Of a DNA stretch of 64,000 nt, positions 44,222-52,243 are shown piece after piece. The position numbers were made by a program, and so were the translations under genes. Under the pieces are notes generated by a model that was given only the letters and a program-made list of their open reading frames with translations, had not been told where the DNA came from and ran no database searches. Within the stretch, counting starts at the first letter, position 1. Each line of letters begins with the position of its first letter. Source of the DNA: Bacillus australimaris (GTDB lineage Bacteria; Bacillota; Bacilli; Bacillales; Bacillaceae); assembly GCF_001307105.1 (NCBI RefSeq), contig NZ_LGYN01000001.1, positions 248,001 to 312,000 of the forward strand. The letters run 5' to 3'.

Positions 44222-45460
44222 CTAGTCATTTCCTCTTTCGTCCTGAAAAAAGTCTTTATTAAAACTTGTACCGCTTGTTTTGCTCTCTTTTTCCTTAATC
44301 GTCATCCCTCTTTGAACCAATGATTTCCCATATTTTTCTTTCAGTCCATCTAAAATGGTTTGGAGTGGCTCTTCTTTTGCATCTTCTTTATATGAAAATA
44401 AATCCAGCTGTTTGACGGCTGCTTTTCGTTCTACAAGGTCTGTACCCGTCACACCTAAGAGCCTCACCGGCTGGTCATTCCAATGTTTAAGGAATAACTG
44501 CTTTGCTGCTTCAAATATGTCTTCCTTTCGATCTGTTGGATTTGTGAGCATGACACTTCGTGTGATGTTTTTCCAGCTTGCATATCGAATCATAATAAGT
44601 AGCCGATTCGCCATCACTTCTTTTCTCCTTAATCTTGCACTCACAGATTGTGACAGCTTATCAATTAATGTGACAAGTTCATCTGAATCATCAGAATCAT
44701 GAGGAAGGGTTGATGAATTGCCGACAGATTTAAATTCGTAAATCCTTTCAGGATCTACAATGCCGTCATGGTCACCATTCGCCTTTTGCTTTAATCTCGG
44801 TCCATTAATGCCTAGCAATTCTTTTAGCGTATATTCATTCGCTTTCGCTAAGTCTTCAATGGTATGAATTCCGATGGTTTTCAATTTATCTGCCGTTTTT
44901 TGTCCCACCCCGTGCATATCACCAGCAGGGAGCGGCCAAAGCATGTTCGGAACATCTCGTTTCCGTAAAATGGTGATGCCCATTGGTTTTTTCCAATTAG
45001 ACGCCATTTTCGCTAAAAATTTATTCGGTGCAATGCCGATGCTTGAAGGAAGCATCAGCTCCTCTACAAGCCTCGTTTGAATATCATGAGCTGTTTTGAC
45101 CGCATGCTCAGCATATGGCGTATGCGTTATATCAATATAGCCCTCATCGATCGATACAGGTTCGACTAAATCACTATATTCTCTTAGGATTGTAAACATC
45201 TCCTGTGAGGAACTGCGATAACGGTCAAAGTTCGGTGTACGGACAATTAGTCCCGGACAAAGCCGCTTCGCTTCCCACAAGGGCATCGGGGGCTTGACAC
45301 CTAACGCTCTTGCCTCGTAGCTGCACGTCACAACAATCCCTTTTCGCTCTTTCGCATTACCGCTAATGGCTAAAGGTTTCCCTCTCAAGGAAGGATCATA
45401 CGCCATTTCTACATTGGCATAAAAAGCATTCATGTCTATATGAAAAATAATATTTGACAT
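44222..45460 (-). CDS. polYA: DinB-type Y-family DNA polymerase (PolYA/YqjH)
   Basis: 412 residues. Catalytic FHIDMNAFYANVEM and VEPVSIDEGYIDIT; HhH domain ELLGINGPRLKQK; C-terminal clamp-binding motif KQLDLFSY. Translesion polymerase IV homologue. ATG at 45460 chosen over 45466 because the latter is only two bases from GGGG. No full LexA box is visible upstream, only a half site. Ortholog of yqjH by its place next to gndA and mifM-yidC2. Confidence 0.93.
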   Translation of the reverse strand: MSNIIFHIDMNAFYANVEMAYDPSLRGKPLAISGNAKERKGIVVTCSYEARALGVKPPMPLWEAKRLCPGLIVRTPNFDRYRSSSQEMFTILREYSDLVEPVSIDEGYIDITHTPYAEHAVKTAHDIQTRLVEELMLPSSIGIAPNKFLAKMASNWKKPMGITILRKRDVPNMLWPLPAGDMHGVGQKTADKLKTIGIHTIEDLAKANEYTLKELLGINGPRLKQKANGDHDGIVDPERIYEFKSVGNSSTLPHDSDDSDELVTLIDKLSQSVSARLRRKEVMANRLLIMIRYASWKNITRSVMLTNPTDRKEDIFEAAKQLFLKHWNDQPVRLLGVTGTDLVERKAAVKQLDLFSYKEDAKEEPLQTILDGLKEKYGKSLVQRGMTIKEKESKTSGTSFNKDFFQDERGND

Positions 45461-45574
45461 TGGCATAACCCCATTTTCTAGTATACCTATCTTTTGATCA
45501 GTTGTTCCTCATATATCAAACATGATGGATCTCTTTTATGTTCGATTATACATTGATTTATTTCATCTTTCCTT

Positions 45575-45604
45575 AAAAAAACCTTCTCTAAAAAAGAGAA
45601 GGTT
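45575..45604 (-). terminator. Intrinsic terminator after cynD
   Basis: Perfect 10-bp stem AACCTTCTCT / AGAGAAGGTT, five-base loop, T run on the minus strand, ten bases past the cynD stop. Confidence 0.94.
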
Positions 45605-45614
45605 CCACGGACAT

Positions 45615-46607
45615 TTAAACTTTTTCTTCAATTATACCATGTTGATATTGAATGTCTTCATATGTTAATACTTCATTTTTATGTTGATATAAATGTTTCA
45701 CAACCGGGGTAGGCTGTTGATTAAACGTCATGCTCAAACTTTGATTGGAGTAGTGTCCAGCTGGATCAATATAATACTTGTAATCAATGACTCTTGCTAC
45801 ATCAATGTCTGCGTAAGCAATTCCTTCTGTTTCAGCTGGAACCATTTCACTGATCGGTTCTCCATCCGGACCGTAAATGCACGTATGCCCACTCTTAAAT
45901 GTTTCAAAGTAATCTCTTTGTTCCTGCGTTAAACAAATCATCTCTTTCATTTCTTCCGTATATATAGATGAAGTCATCAGCACAAAGGTTTGAGTCGCGA
46001 TGGCATAATATCTGCTTGAAATTTCATCATCAAAATAACCCGGCCAGGATGCTACATGTACCTGCTCATTTTGGGCATTCATCGCCATAAGATCTAGGGG
46101 GACTTGATGCTCCCAGCACATCAATCCGCCAAGGTTTCCAATTTCAGTTTGAAAAACCGGCATCATACTTCCGCTTCCATCCCCCCAAATCAGTCTTTCT
46201 GCTACAGAAGCTCTCATTTTCCGATGTTTTCCTATTAAATCTCCATTTGGATTAAACCAAAGCTGAGCTAAATAGAGAGAACCACCATCTTTTTCACTGC
46301 ATGATATACAAACGTACGTTTCATTTCTTTTTGCTGCCTCGCTTATTTTTTGAATAGCTAAGCTAGGAATTTCAACTGCATTTTTATACAATTCATGATA
46401 GAACTTTCGTGTATATTCTGGATGACCAATAAAAGCAAACCAAGGATAACCAGGTAAAAATGCTTCTGGGAATGCCACAAGCTTTGCGCCATTTGAAGCT
46501 GCCTCATCAATTAGTTCACACGATTTCTCAACGGTTGCCTCCAAATTTAAGTAGATAGGTGCTGCTTGTACCGCAGCTGCTCGAAACTTTGGGTAAATAC
46601 TTGTCAT
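45615..46607 (-). CDS. cynD: Cyanide dihydratase CynD (nitrilase superfamily)
   Basis: 330 residues. Nitrilase triad: Glu48 in VAFPEAFLPGYPW, Lys in GKHRKMRASVAER, Cys in GGLMCWEHQVP (near residue 164). Start region (MTSIYPKFRAAAVQAAP) and C-terminus (ending GIIEEKV) agree with remembered B. pumilus CynD, with a few substitutions. It hydrolyses HCN to formate and ammonia and forms spiral oligomers. ATG at 46607 follows GGAGGTTTTG; the frame start at 46622 is within that SD. Single-gene transcript, absent from B. subtilis at this place. Confidence 0.93.
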   Translation of the reverse strand: MTSIYPKFRAAAVQAAPIYLNLEATVEKSCELIDEAASNGAKLVAFPEAFLPGYPWFAFIGHPEYTRKFYHELYKNAVEIPSLAIQKISEAAKRNETYVCISCSEKDGGSLYLAQLWFNPNGDLIGKHRKMRASVAERLIWGDGSGSMMPVFQTEIGNLGGLMCWEHQVPLDLMAMNAQNEQVHVASWPGYFDDEISSRYYAIATQTFVLMTSSIYTEEMKEMICLTQEQRDYFETFKSGHTCIYGPDGEPISEMVPAETEGIAYADIDVARVIDYKYYIDPAGHYSNQSLSMTFNQQPTPVVKHLYQHKNEVLTYEDIQYQHGIIEEKV

Positions 46608-46787
46608 ATTCAAAACCTCCATTTCTTCTATTCCCCTTCATTATAAGATGGGAATTATGAAGTTTGGATGACAATTGACATTTTATACAAATAAAGGATT
46701 TTTATTTAATAGAGAAACCACTGGCTTCTGTTAGACATTTAACAATGTGTATAGTACACTGTGAGTAATGAAATGGATGTGATAATC

Positions 46788-47069
46788 ATGATTATTGATA
46801 CATTCAATGAAGTCTTTTTCCTTGTTGAATTCTTTACGATTATTCTTCCAGCGCTGACGGCCATCGGCATTGCGTTTTTATTAAAAGACTGCCGAATGAA
46901 CGAACATCTTGGCGGACATCGTTTGGAAGAGTTGGACGCATCTTGCTTGAGTCGAACAGACTTTCTGTTTATCATATATGATCGCATTACAACTTGGATT
47001 AGTAAAGTCATTCGAATGAAAAGATCATCAAATGATGATGAAGACCATTCGCTTCCTCTCACTAATTAA
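46788..47069 (+). CDS. mifM: MifM (YqzJ), ribosome-stalling monitor of membrane insertion
   Basis: 93 residues. N-terminal membrane helix (FNEVFFLVEFFTIILPALTA) and a C-terminal arrest region RITTWISKVIRM followed by NDDED, matching the stalling segment of B. subtilis MifM (RITTWI..., acidic DEED). The nascent chain stalls its own ribosome unless SpoIIIJ-dependent insertion pulls it; stalling opens the yidC2 ribosome binding site. ATG at 46788 gives the MifM-like N-terminus; the open frame to 46761 (GTG) lacks an SD. Directly upstream of yidC2, as in B. subtilis. Confidence 0.9.
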   Translation: MIIDTFNEVFFLVEFFTIILPALTAIGIAFLLKDCRMNEHLGGHRLEELDASCLSRTDFLFIIYDRITTWISKVIRMKRSSNDDEDHSLPLTN

Positions 47070-47092
47070 ATTTTTTTAATCATGAGGAGGAA
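47053..47092 (+). promoter_or_regulatory. Hairpin that hides the yidC2 ribosome binding site
   Basis: TTCCTC (47053-47058), in the last codons of mifM, pairs with GAGGAA (47087-47092), which contains the yidC2 SD. TCA/TGA and ATTAAA/TTTAAT extend the stem. A ribosome stalled near the end of mifM would cover the left arm and free the SD. Confidence 0.8.
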
Positions 47093-47097
47093 ACGAA

Positions 47098-47916
47098 TTG
47101 AAACGTTTATTGACTGTTTTTACGACTTTATGTTTGATGATGATTGCGTCACCTGCATTTGCAGCGAGTGCGCAAACGAATACGAACTCTGATGGGTTTT
47201 TCCATCATTATTTTGTCCAGCCTTTTTCTGAACTGATCATTTGGCTTGCGAACTTCTTCAATGATGATTATGGTTTATCCATTATGTTCGTCACCTTGAT
47301 TGTCCGTCTGCTGATTTTCCCGCTTTTTGCGAATCAATTTAAGAAGCAAAGAGTCATGCAGGAGAAAATGGCACTGGTGAAACCACAGATTGACCAAATA
47401 CAAAGCAAATTGAAAAAAACAAAAGAACCTGAAAAACAAAAAGAATTGCAAATGGAAATGATGAAAGTATACAAAGAGAACAACGTGAACCCGCTGGCAA
47501 TGGGCTGTCTGCCTATGCTGATTCAAATTCCAATTGTTCTTGGCTTTTACTCAGCGATCCGTTCAACACCTGAGATCGCAACACACTCGTTCTTATGGTT
47601 TAACTTAGGACAAACTGATCTATTGGTAGCAATTTTTGCAGGGGCTATGTATTTCTTGCAATTTTATGTTACGCAAAAATATGCGAAGCAGTCTGGTACC
47701 CAGACAGAGGCTGCGCTGAAGCAGGCAAAAGTGATGGGCATGATTTTCCCAATCATGATGCTGTTTCTTTCAATCAATGCACCCGCTGCTCTTCCTTTAT
47801 ACTGGATGACAAGCGGACTATTACTCACGATTCAAACGATTATTTTAAATGTGATGTACCAAAAATCAAAAACGAAAGCGGCCGCTAACGAACAAGCCAA
47901 ACCAGCTGCTGAATAA
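47098..47916 (+). CDS. yidC2: Membrane insertase YidC2 (MisCB/YqjG)
   Basis: 272 residues. Signal-like N-terminus (cleavage after SPAFA), then the five-helix YidC core. The groove arginine lies in LIVRLLIFPLFANQFKKQ and the coiled C1 region in MALVKPQIDQIQSKLKKTK. Other helices are MGCLPMLIQIPIVLGFYSAI and LPLYWMTSGLLL. No lipobox cysteine is seen at the cleavage site. Inserts membrane proteins; back-up for SpoIIIJ. TTG start at 47098, seven bases after GAGGAGG. Translation is controlled by mifM and the hairpin described separately. Confidence 0.95.
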   Translation: MKRLLTVFTTLCLMMIASPAFAASAQTNTNSDGFFHHYFVQPFSELIIWLANFFNDDYGLSIMFVTLIVRLLIFPLFANQFKKQRVMQEKMALVKPQIDQIQSKLKKTKEPEKQKELQMEMMKVYKENNVNPLAMGCLPMLIQIPIVLGFYSAIRSTPEIATHSFLWFNLGQTDLLVAIFAGAMYFLQFYVTQKYAKQSGTQTEAALKQAKVMGMIFPIMMLFLSINAPAALPLYWMTSGLLLTIQTIILNVMYQKSKTKAAANEQAKPAAE

Positions 47917-47921
47917 AAATA

Positions 47922-47950
47922 AACCCCTTATCTAATGATAAGGGGCTTTT
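47922..47950. terminator. Terminator between yidC2 and the cheW-like gene
   Basis: 9-bp stem CCCCTTATC / GATAAGGGG with four-base loop, A-rich left and T-containing right flank, between convergent genes. Confidence 0.85.
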
Positions 47951-47952
47951 CA

Positions 47953-48417
47953 TTATGCCAATTCTTCTTTCAACCGCTCTGGCAATTGTTCGAGATCCTC
48001 AATTTTCCCAAGGAACTTATTTGGGTCCACTTGTAAAATCATTTTGTTTTCTCTCTCCACAACGCCAAAGAAATATTCAGAGGCTTTCGTGTTCATATGA
48101 AATGGCTTGATCTCGCTTTGCTCAATATCGATGATATCTTTTGCATCTGAGACAAGACAGCCAATCATTTGATCGTTTAATTCAAATAGTAACACCTTGG
48201 ACTGTTCGTTCACATCAAGAGGCTTTCCGTGAAGCATCACGCCTGTGTCACTGACAGGAATAACCTCTCCTCTTAATGACATCAGCCCTTTAATTTCTTT
48301 TGGAAGATTCGATACTTCTTGTAAATAAGGGACCTTCTCAATCGAACGAATATGCTCTACACTGATGCCAAACTCCTCTTGCCCCACCTGAAAAATAATG
48401 ATCTTTTGCGTGCTCAC
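47953..48417 (-). CDS. Stand-alone CheW-domain protein
   Basis: 154 residues, a single CheW domain: KIIIFQVGQEEFGISVEHIRSIE, LPKEIKGLMSLRGEVIPVSD and CLVSDAKDIIDIE. It would couple chemoreceptors to CheA or another CheW/P5 partner. It differs clearly from the remembered B. subtilis CheW and lies away from the che operon, in a two-gene run after yqjE. GTG start at 48417 after GGCAGGAG. Confidence 0.85.
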   Translation of the reverse strand: MSTQKIIIFQVGQEEFGISVEHIRSIEKVPYLQEVSNLPKEIKGLMSLRGEVIPVSDTGVMLHGKPLDVNEQSKVLLFELNDQMIGCLVSDAKDIIDIEQSEIKPFHMNTKASEYFFGVVERENKMILQVDPNKFLGKIEDLEQLPERLKEELA

Positions 48418-48431
48418 AGAGTCTCCTGCCT

Positions 48432-49553
48432 TTACGATGGATTTGTCGTTTCTTCGATAATGGCGAGAACCATTTCAGCTGTTTTGACTAATTCTTCAAT
48501 CGGCATTTTCTCATTTTTTGTATGAATATCTTCATATCCAACAGCTAGGTTGACAGTTGGTACGCCGTTCCCTGCAATGACGTTTGCATCACTGCCTCCG
48601 CCGCTTGTCTGTAGTTCTGATGGTCGGTCAATTTTCGCAGCCGCTTTTTTCGCCACTTCTACAACTTGATCGCCGTGTGAGAATTTAAAGCCTGGATACA
48701 TGATGTCAATTTGTACATCGGCACTTCCGCCCATTTCTTTAGCGGTTTTTTCAAAGGCTTCTTTCATCTTCGCTACTTGAGCTTCCATTTTTGCAGGCTC
48801 TAAAGAGCGTGCTTCAGCCAGAATATCGACTTGATCGCACACAATATTCGTTTGTGTTCCGCCTTCAAAACGGCCGATATTCGCTGTTGTTTCTTTATCA
48901 ATTCGGCCAAGCGGCATGCTCGCAATCGCTTTTGAAGCAATGGTAATTGCAGACACGCCTTTTTCAGGGGCGACACCCGCATGAGCTGTTTTTCCGTAAA
49001 TCGTTGCACGTACTTTTGCCTGAGTTGGCGCAGCTACAATAATCGTACCGACCTTGCCATCTGAATCAAGGGCATAGCCGTATTTCGCTGTCATCAATTT
49101 CGGGTCTAACGCTTTTGCTCCAACAAGTCCTGATTCCTCACCAGCTGTGATGACAAATTCAATCGTCCCATGTCGTACATTTTTCTCTTTCAGCACACGG
49201 ATCGCTTCAAACATAGCGGCAAGCCCTGTTTTATCATCAGCCCCTAGGATTGTTGTTCCATCTGTTTTTACATAGCCGTCCTCAATGACTGGTTTTACAC
49301 CATTTCCCGGAACAACTGTATCCATATGAGAGGTGAAATAGATCGTATCTGCCTCTTGATTTCCTTCCAGTGTGCAGACGAGGTTGCCTGCACCGTGGCC
49401 TGTTACTGCTTTTGAATCGTCTTCAACCACTTTAAGACCAAGCTGCGAAAATTTTTCTTTTAATACTTCAACAATTTTCTCTTCGTGTTTTGTTTCTGAA
49501 TCAATCTGAACTAATTCTAAAAATTCGTCTAGTAAGCGTTTTTCATTAATCAT
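48432..49553 (-). CDS. yqjE: YqjE, PepT-like M20 tripeptidase
   Basis: 373 residues. M20 metal-binding motifs TSHMDTVVPGNG, ILGADDKTGLAAM and TAGEESGLVGAK, dimerisation domain with IYGKTAHAGVAPEKG, and SGGGSDANVIAGNG at the C-terminus. Cytosolic aminopeptidase acting on tripeptides or a related substrate. ATG at 49553 is seven bases after GAGGAGGAG; upstream in-frame starts lie in or before that SD. Follows yqjD by 16 bp. Confidence 0.9.
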   Translation of the reverse strand: MINEKRLLDEFLELVQIDSETKHEEKIVEVLKEKFSQLGLKVVEDDSKAVTGHGAGNLVCTLEGNQEADTIYFTSHMDTVVPGNGVKPVIEDGYVKTDGTTILGADDKTGLAAMFEAIRVLKEKNVRHGTIEFVITAGEESGLVGAKALDPKLMTAKYGYALDSDGKVGTIIVAAPTQAKVRATIYGKTAHAGVAPEKGVSAITIASKAIASMPLGRIDKETTANIGRFEGGTQTNIVCDQVDILAEARSLEPAKMEAQVAKMKEAFEKTAKEMGGSADVQIDIMYPGFKFSHGDQVVEVAKKAAAKIDRPSELQTSGGGSDANVIAGNGVPTVNLAVGYEDIHTKNEKMPIEELVKTAEMVLAIIEETTNPS

Positions 49554-49569
49554 GATCATGCTCCTCCTC

Positions 49570-51039
49570 TTATAGCGGCATGTTGCCATGTTTTTTTAAC
49601 GGTCTATCTTCTTCCTTACTGCGAAGCACATCAAATGAGCGAATCAATCGCTCTCTCGTTTCAGCTGGCATGAAAATATCGTCTATGAGCCCTGCCTGAG
49701 CCGCTTTCCATACACTTGGTTTCTTATCAATCTCACGCAAATCAGGATGAACGATTTCGTCTGCGAACGTTTTCCCCATCACATCAATTTCAGCTTCTGG
49801 CCATGCATAAACAAAGTCAGCACCTAAGCCCTTACTGTTCATCGCGACATATGCACCGCCAAACGCTTTTCTTAAAATCACAGTGATTTTTGGAACAGTC
49901 GCTTCAGCGTACGCATATAAAAGTTTTGCGCCGTGGCGGATAATTCCCGCATGCTCAGCTTTCTCCCCTGGTAAGAAACCAGGAACGTCCACAAAGGTTA
50001 AGAGCGGAATATGAAACGCATCGCAAAATCGAATAAACCTGGCCGCTTTATCGGCTGCGTTAAGATCAAGGCTTCCTGCCAGCACCTTTGGCTGATTGGC
50101 AACAACACCAATTGAGGCCCCTTGTAATCTGGCAAAACCTGTGACGATATTTTTTGAGAAACAAGGCTGCGTTTCAAAGAATGAGCCTGAATCAGTTATC
50201 CCTGCCACCACTTGTTTGACATCATAGGTGCGTGATGGATCCTTTGGCAGTAATCTGCCCGGATCGGCAGTATCATGCGTTTGTGCTTCAGTATGCATGA
50301 CCGCCTGTTGTTTCGTTTGTATGTACGTTAAAAGAGTTCGAACCGCTTTTAACACGTCTTTCTCATCTTTCCCAGTATAGTGCACATTCCCGCTTGTCTG
50401 ATGCTGAACACTTGCACCGCCAAGACGGTCAGGACAGACCGTTTCTCCTGTTGCCTTTTCTATTACTTTCGGACCAGTTAAAAACATATGAGCTGTCTGC
50501 TCTGTCATGAAAACAAAATCAGTTAATGCAGGTGAATAAACCGCACCTCCAGCACAAGAACCTAAAATAACAGATATTTGCGGGATTTGACCAGAGTACA
50601 ACACATTCCGTTTAAAAATCTGTCCGTATCCCTCTAATGATACCACACCCTCTTGAATTCTCGCACCACCTGAGTCTTTTAGACCGATGACCGGCATGTG
50701 ATTTTTAGCCGCCAGATCCATTAAAGACACAATTTTTTTAGCATGCATGTGACCTAAGGAGCCCCCATAAACGGTTGCGTCTTGTGCATAAACACATACT
50801 GGCTTTCCATGAATGAGTCCCGTTCCAATGACAACGCCGTCACCGACATGCTCTGACAAGTCGCCGGTTGCAAATGATTGAATTTCCATCAAACTGCCCT
50901 CGTCTAGAAGCTCATGCAGCCGCTGACGAACCGTCAGCTTTCCTTTGTTTCTGTGAGCCGCAGCTCGTTTTTCACCACCGCCAATTAATGCTTGCTCTCG
51001 CCACTTTGACAAGTCATTGAACGATTCATTCATCGCCAT
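49570..51039 (-). CDS. yqjD: YqjD, acyl-CoA carboxylase beta (carboxyltransferase) subunit
   Basis: 489 residues. Crotonase-fold carboxyltransferase halves: GLKDSGGARIQEGV with GSCAGGAVYSPALTDF in the N-half, FVDVPGFLPGEKAEHAGIIRHGAK and AFGGAYVAMNSKGLGAD in the C-half. Propionyl- or methylmalonyl-CoA type. It overlaps the epimerase-like gene yqjC by 14 bp. The biotin carrier and biotin carboxylase partners are not in this window, so the real substrate is open. ATG after AAAGGAGAGG. Confidence 0.88.
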   Translation of the reverse strand: MAMNESFNDLSKWREQALIGGGEKRAAAHRNKGKLTVRQRLHELLDEGSLMEIQSFATGDLSEHVGDGVVIGTGLIHGKPVCVYAQDATVYGGSLGHMHAKKIVSLMDLAAKNHMPVIGLKDSGGARIQEGVVSLEGYGQIFKRNVLYSGQIPQISVILGSCAGGAVYSPALTDFVFMTEQTAHMFLTGPKVIEKATGETVCPDRLGGASVQHQTSGNVHYTGKDEKDVLKAVRTLLTYIQTKQQAVMHTEAQTHDTADPGRLLPKDPSRTYDVKQVVAGITDSGSFFETQPCFSKNIVTGFARLQGASIGVVANQPKVLAGSLDLNAADKAARFIRFCDAFHIPLLTFVDVPGFLPGEKAEHAGIIRHGAKLLYAYAEATVPKITVILRKAFGGAYVAMNSKGLGADFVYAWPEAEIDVMGKTFADEIVHPDLREIDKKPSVWKAAQAGLIDDIFMPAETRERLIRSFDVLRSKEEDRPLKKHGNMPL

Positions 51040-51448
51040 GTTCCTCTCCTTTCAAGGACTCGCACAACTCAAATAACACACCTGATGTTTCTTTAGGTGA
51101 AATAAAAGCAATCTGCTTTCCGCTGGCGCCCATCTGTGCAGATTTTTGGAGAAGCTGCACACCAAGGTGATCAAGACGGCTAAGATCCGCCTGAATGTCA
51201 CCTGACCTTAACGCAATATGATGGAGCCCCTCTCCTCTTTTTGTTAAAAAGGTATGTAGTTTACTGCGCACTGACATCGGTTCAATTAATTCAATGAGCA
51301 GCTTATCAAGTGAAACGAAGGACGCTCTAATCTCCTGCTCAGGAATTTCTTGTATGTCTGAAAAATGCCAGTTAAATAGCCGGCGAAGTGTTTGAGATGT
51401 TTCTTTAATAGAGAAGACCGCAATGGCAATATGATCGATTTGCTTCAT
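51026..51448 (-). CDS. yqjC: YqjC, methylmalonyl-CoA epimerase-like VOC protein
   Basis: 140 residues. Two beta-alpha-beta-beta-beta modules; metal ligand motifs IDHIAIAVFSIKE, LLIELIEPM, GLHHIALRSGD and GVLFELCE correspond to the His/Glu ligands of methylmalonyl-CoA epimerase. ATG at 51448 after AAAGGAAG gives the B. subtilis length. Together with YqjD it suggests methylmalonyl/propionyl-CoA handling, though no mutase gene is seen here. Confidence 0.87.
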   Translation of the reverse strand: MKQIDHIAIAVFSIKETSQTLRRLFNWHFSDIQEIPEQEIRASFVSLDKLLIELIEPMSVRSKLHTFLTKRGEGLHHIALRSGDIQADLSRLDHLGVQLLQKSAQMGASGKQIAFISPKETSGVLFELCESLKGEEHGDE

Positions 51449-51472
51449 CCGTTCACTTCCTTTATAGATCAC

Positions 51473-51501
51473 TTGTCGCATATGAAAAAACCAGATAGAA
51501 T
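51473..51501 (+). promoter_or_regulatory. Promoter of the Prli42-like miniprotein gene
   Basis: TTGTCG (51473-51478), 17-base spacer, TAGAAT (51496-51501), 48 bases upstream of the small gene. It lies just outside the divergent yqjC start. Confidence 0.7.
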
Positions 51502-51549
51502 AAAGACAGGTGCGCTTGTCGCAAAAATCTTCGGTTATAGGGGTGCGAT

Positions 51550-51642
51550 ATGTCTCAGAAATTCATGAAATTTATGGTATTGCTTATGATTAGCCTGCTG
51601 TTAATTTCTTCACTTTTAGCAGGAGCGGCAGCCTTTTTATAA
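51550..51642 (+). CDS. prli42: Prli42-like stressosome membrane miniprotein
   Basis: 30 residues: polar start MSQKFMKF, then one membrane helix with LISSLLAGAAAFL at the end. The pattern K, V-LM, SSLL-G and terminal FL matches Prli42, the miniprotein found in Listeria that tethers the stressosome to the membrane. SD AGGGGTG five bases before the ATG, a good promoter upstream and a terminator downstream all support a real gene. Too short for most gene finders. Function in this organism is inferred. Confidence 0.78.
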   Translation: MSQKFMKFMVLLMISLLLISSLLAGAAAFL

Positions 51643-51655
51643 GGTTTCTATAAAA

Positions 51656-51706
51656 GCAGACAAGCAGGTGATTCGTTTTCATCAACGAATGGCCTGTTTG
51701 TCTTTG
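51656..51706. terminator. Bidirectional terminator between prli42 and yqjB
   Basis: Stem AGACAAGCAGG / CCTGTTTGTCT with an inner ATTCGTT / AACGAAT stem. The TGA stop of yqjB lies within the inner part. T residues follow on both strands. Confidence 0.75.
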
Positions 51707-52191
51707 GCAAGCGTTTCAAAAGAATCACTTGATTTTGTAATCCATACCTTTGTACCAACTGGAAGCTGATCAAACAGAAGCTCTACATCTTGATTATGAA
51801 GCCTCACACAGCCTGCTGTAATAAATTTCCCAATCGATGTTTCGTCACTCGTTCCATGAATTCCGTAGGTTCTACCATCTGTTCCTCGTGCATCAAATCC
51901 AATCCATCTTCGCCCAAGAGGGTTATTCTTCGCACCGCCTTCAATATTCTTCCTCCTGTAATAGGGGTCTTTCGCTTTGATCATAATGGTAAATTCACCT
52001 TCTGGCGTTAAATCCGCTGTTTTTCCTGTAGAAGCAGGATATACTTTTTGTATTTTTCCTTGATCAATAAAGGCTAATTCATTTGTTTGTTTATTAATAA
52101 TGACAAACGGGTCTCCTGGAAGCGGGTTTTGTCCGAGCGGCCAGATAGGCGAAAGGGACATGGTTAGTACGGTATAAAATAAAAGACGCAT
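51682..52191 (-). CDS. yqjB: YqjB, YkuD-type L,D-transpeptidase family protein
   Basis: 169 residues. N-terminal membrane anchor or signal (LLFYTVLTMSLSPIWPLG), then a YkuD domain with PGDPFVIINKQTNELAF, NPLGRRWIGFD, YGIHGTSDETSIG and the catalytic signature TAGCVRLHNQDV (His, Gly-Cys-x-Arg). It may crosslink peptidoglycan outside the membrane. The ATG at 52191 follows AAGGAGGAG; both lie in the right arm of a strong hairpin. An open frame continues to 52221 through a TTG but that is in the loop of the hairpin. Confidence 0.88.
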   Translation of the reverse strand: MRLLFYTVLTMSLSPIWPLGQNPLPGDPFVIINKQTNELAFIDQGKIQKVYPASTGKTADLTPEGEFTIMIKAKDPYYRRKNIEGGAKNNPLGRRWIGFDARGTDGRTYGIHGTSDETSIGKFITAGCVRLHNQDVELLFDQLPVGTKVWITKSSDSFETLAKDKQAIR

Positions 52192-52243
52192 AGGCTCCTC
52201 CTTTTTCATTAGATTGACCAATGAAGGAGGAACTCATGCGTCT
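52184..52243 (-). repeat. Long hairpin at the yqjA-yqjB junction
   Basis: Arms 52224-52243 and 52184-52203: 20 base pairs with one A-C mismatch and two G-U pairs, extended by CATT/AATG in the loop. In the minus-strand RNA the right arm holds the yqjB SD and AUG, and the arm is followed by UUUAUUUU. It starts one base after the yqjA stop codon and looks like a terminator overlapping the next gene. Confidence 0.85.

Noticed and set aside
45467..45560. LexA box in front of polYA
   Set aside because: Only a CGAAC half site is present; the second half is missing.
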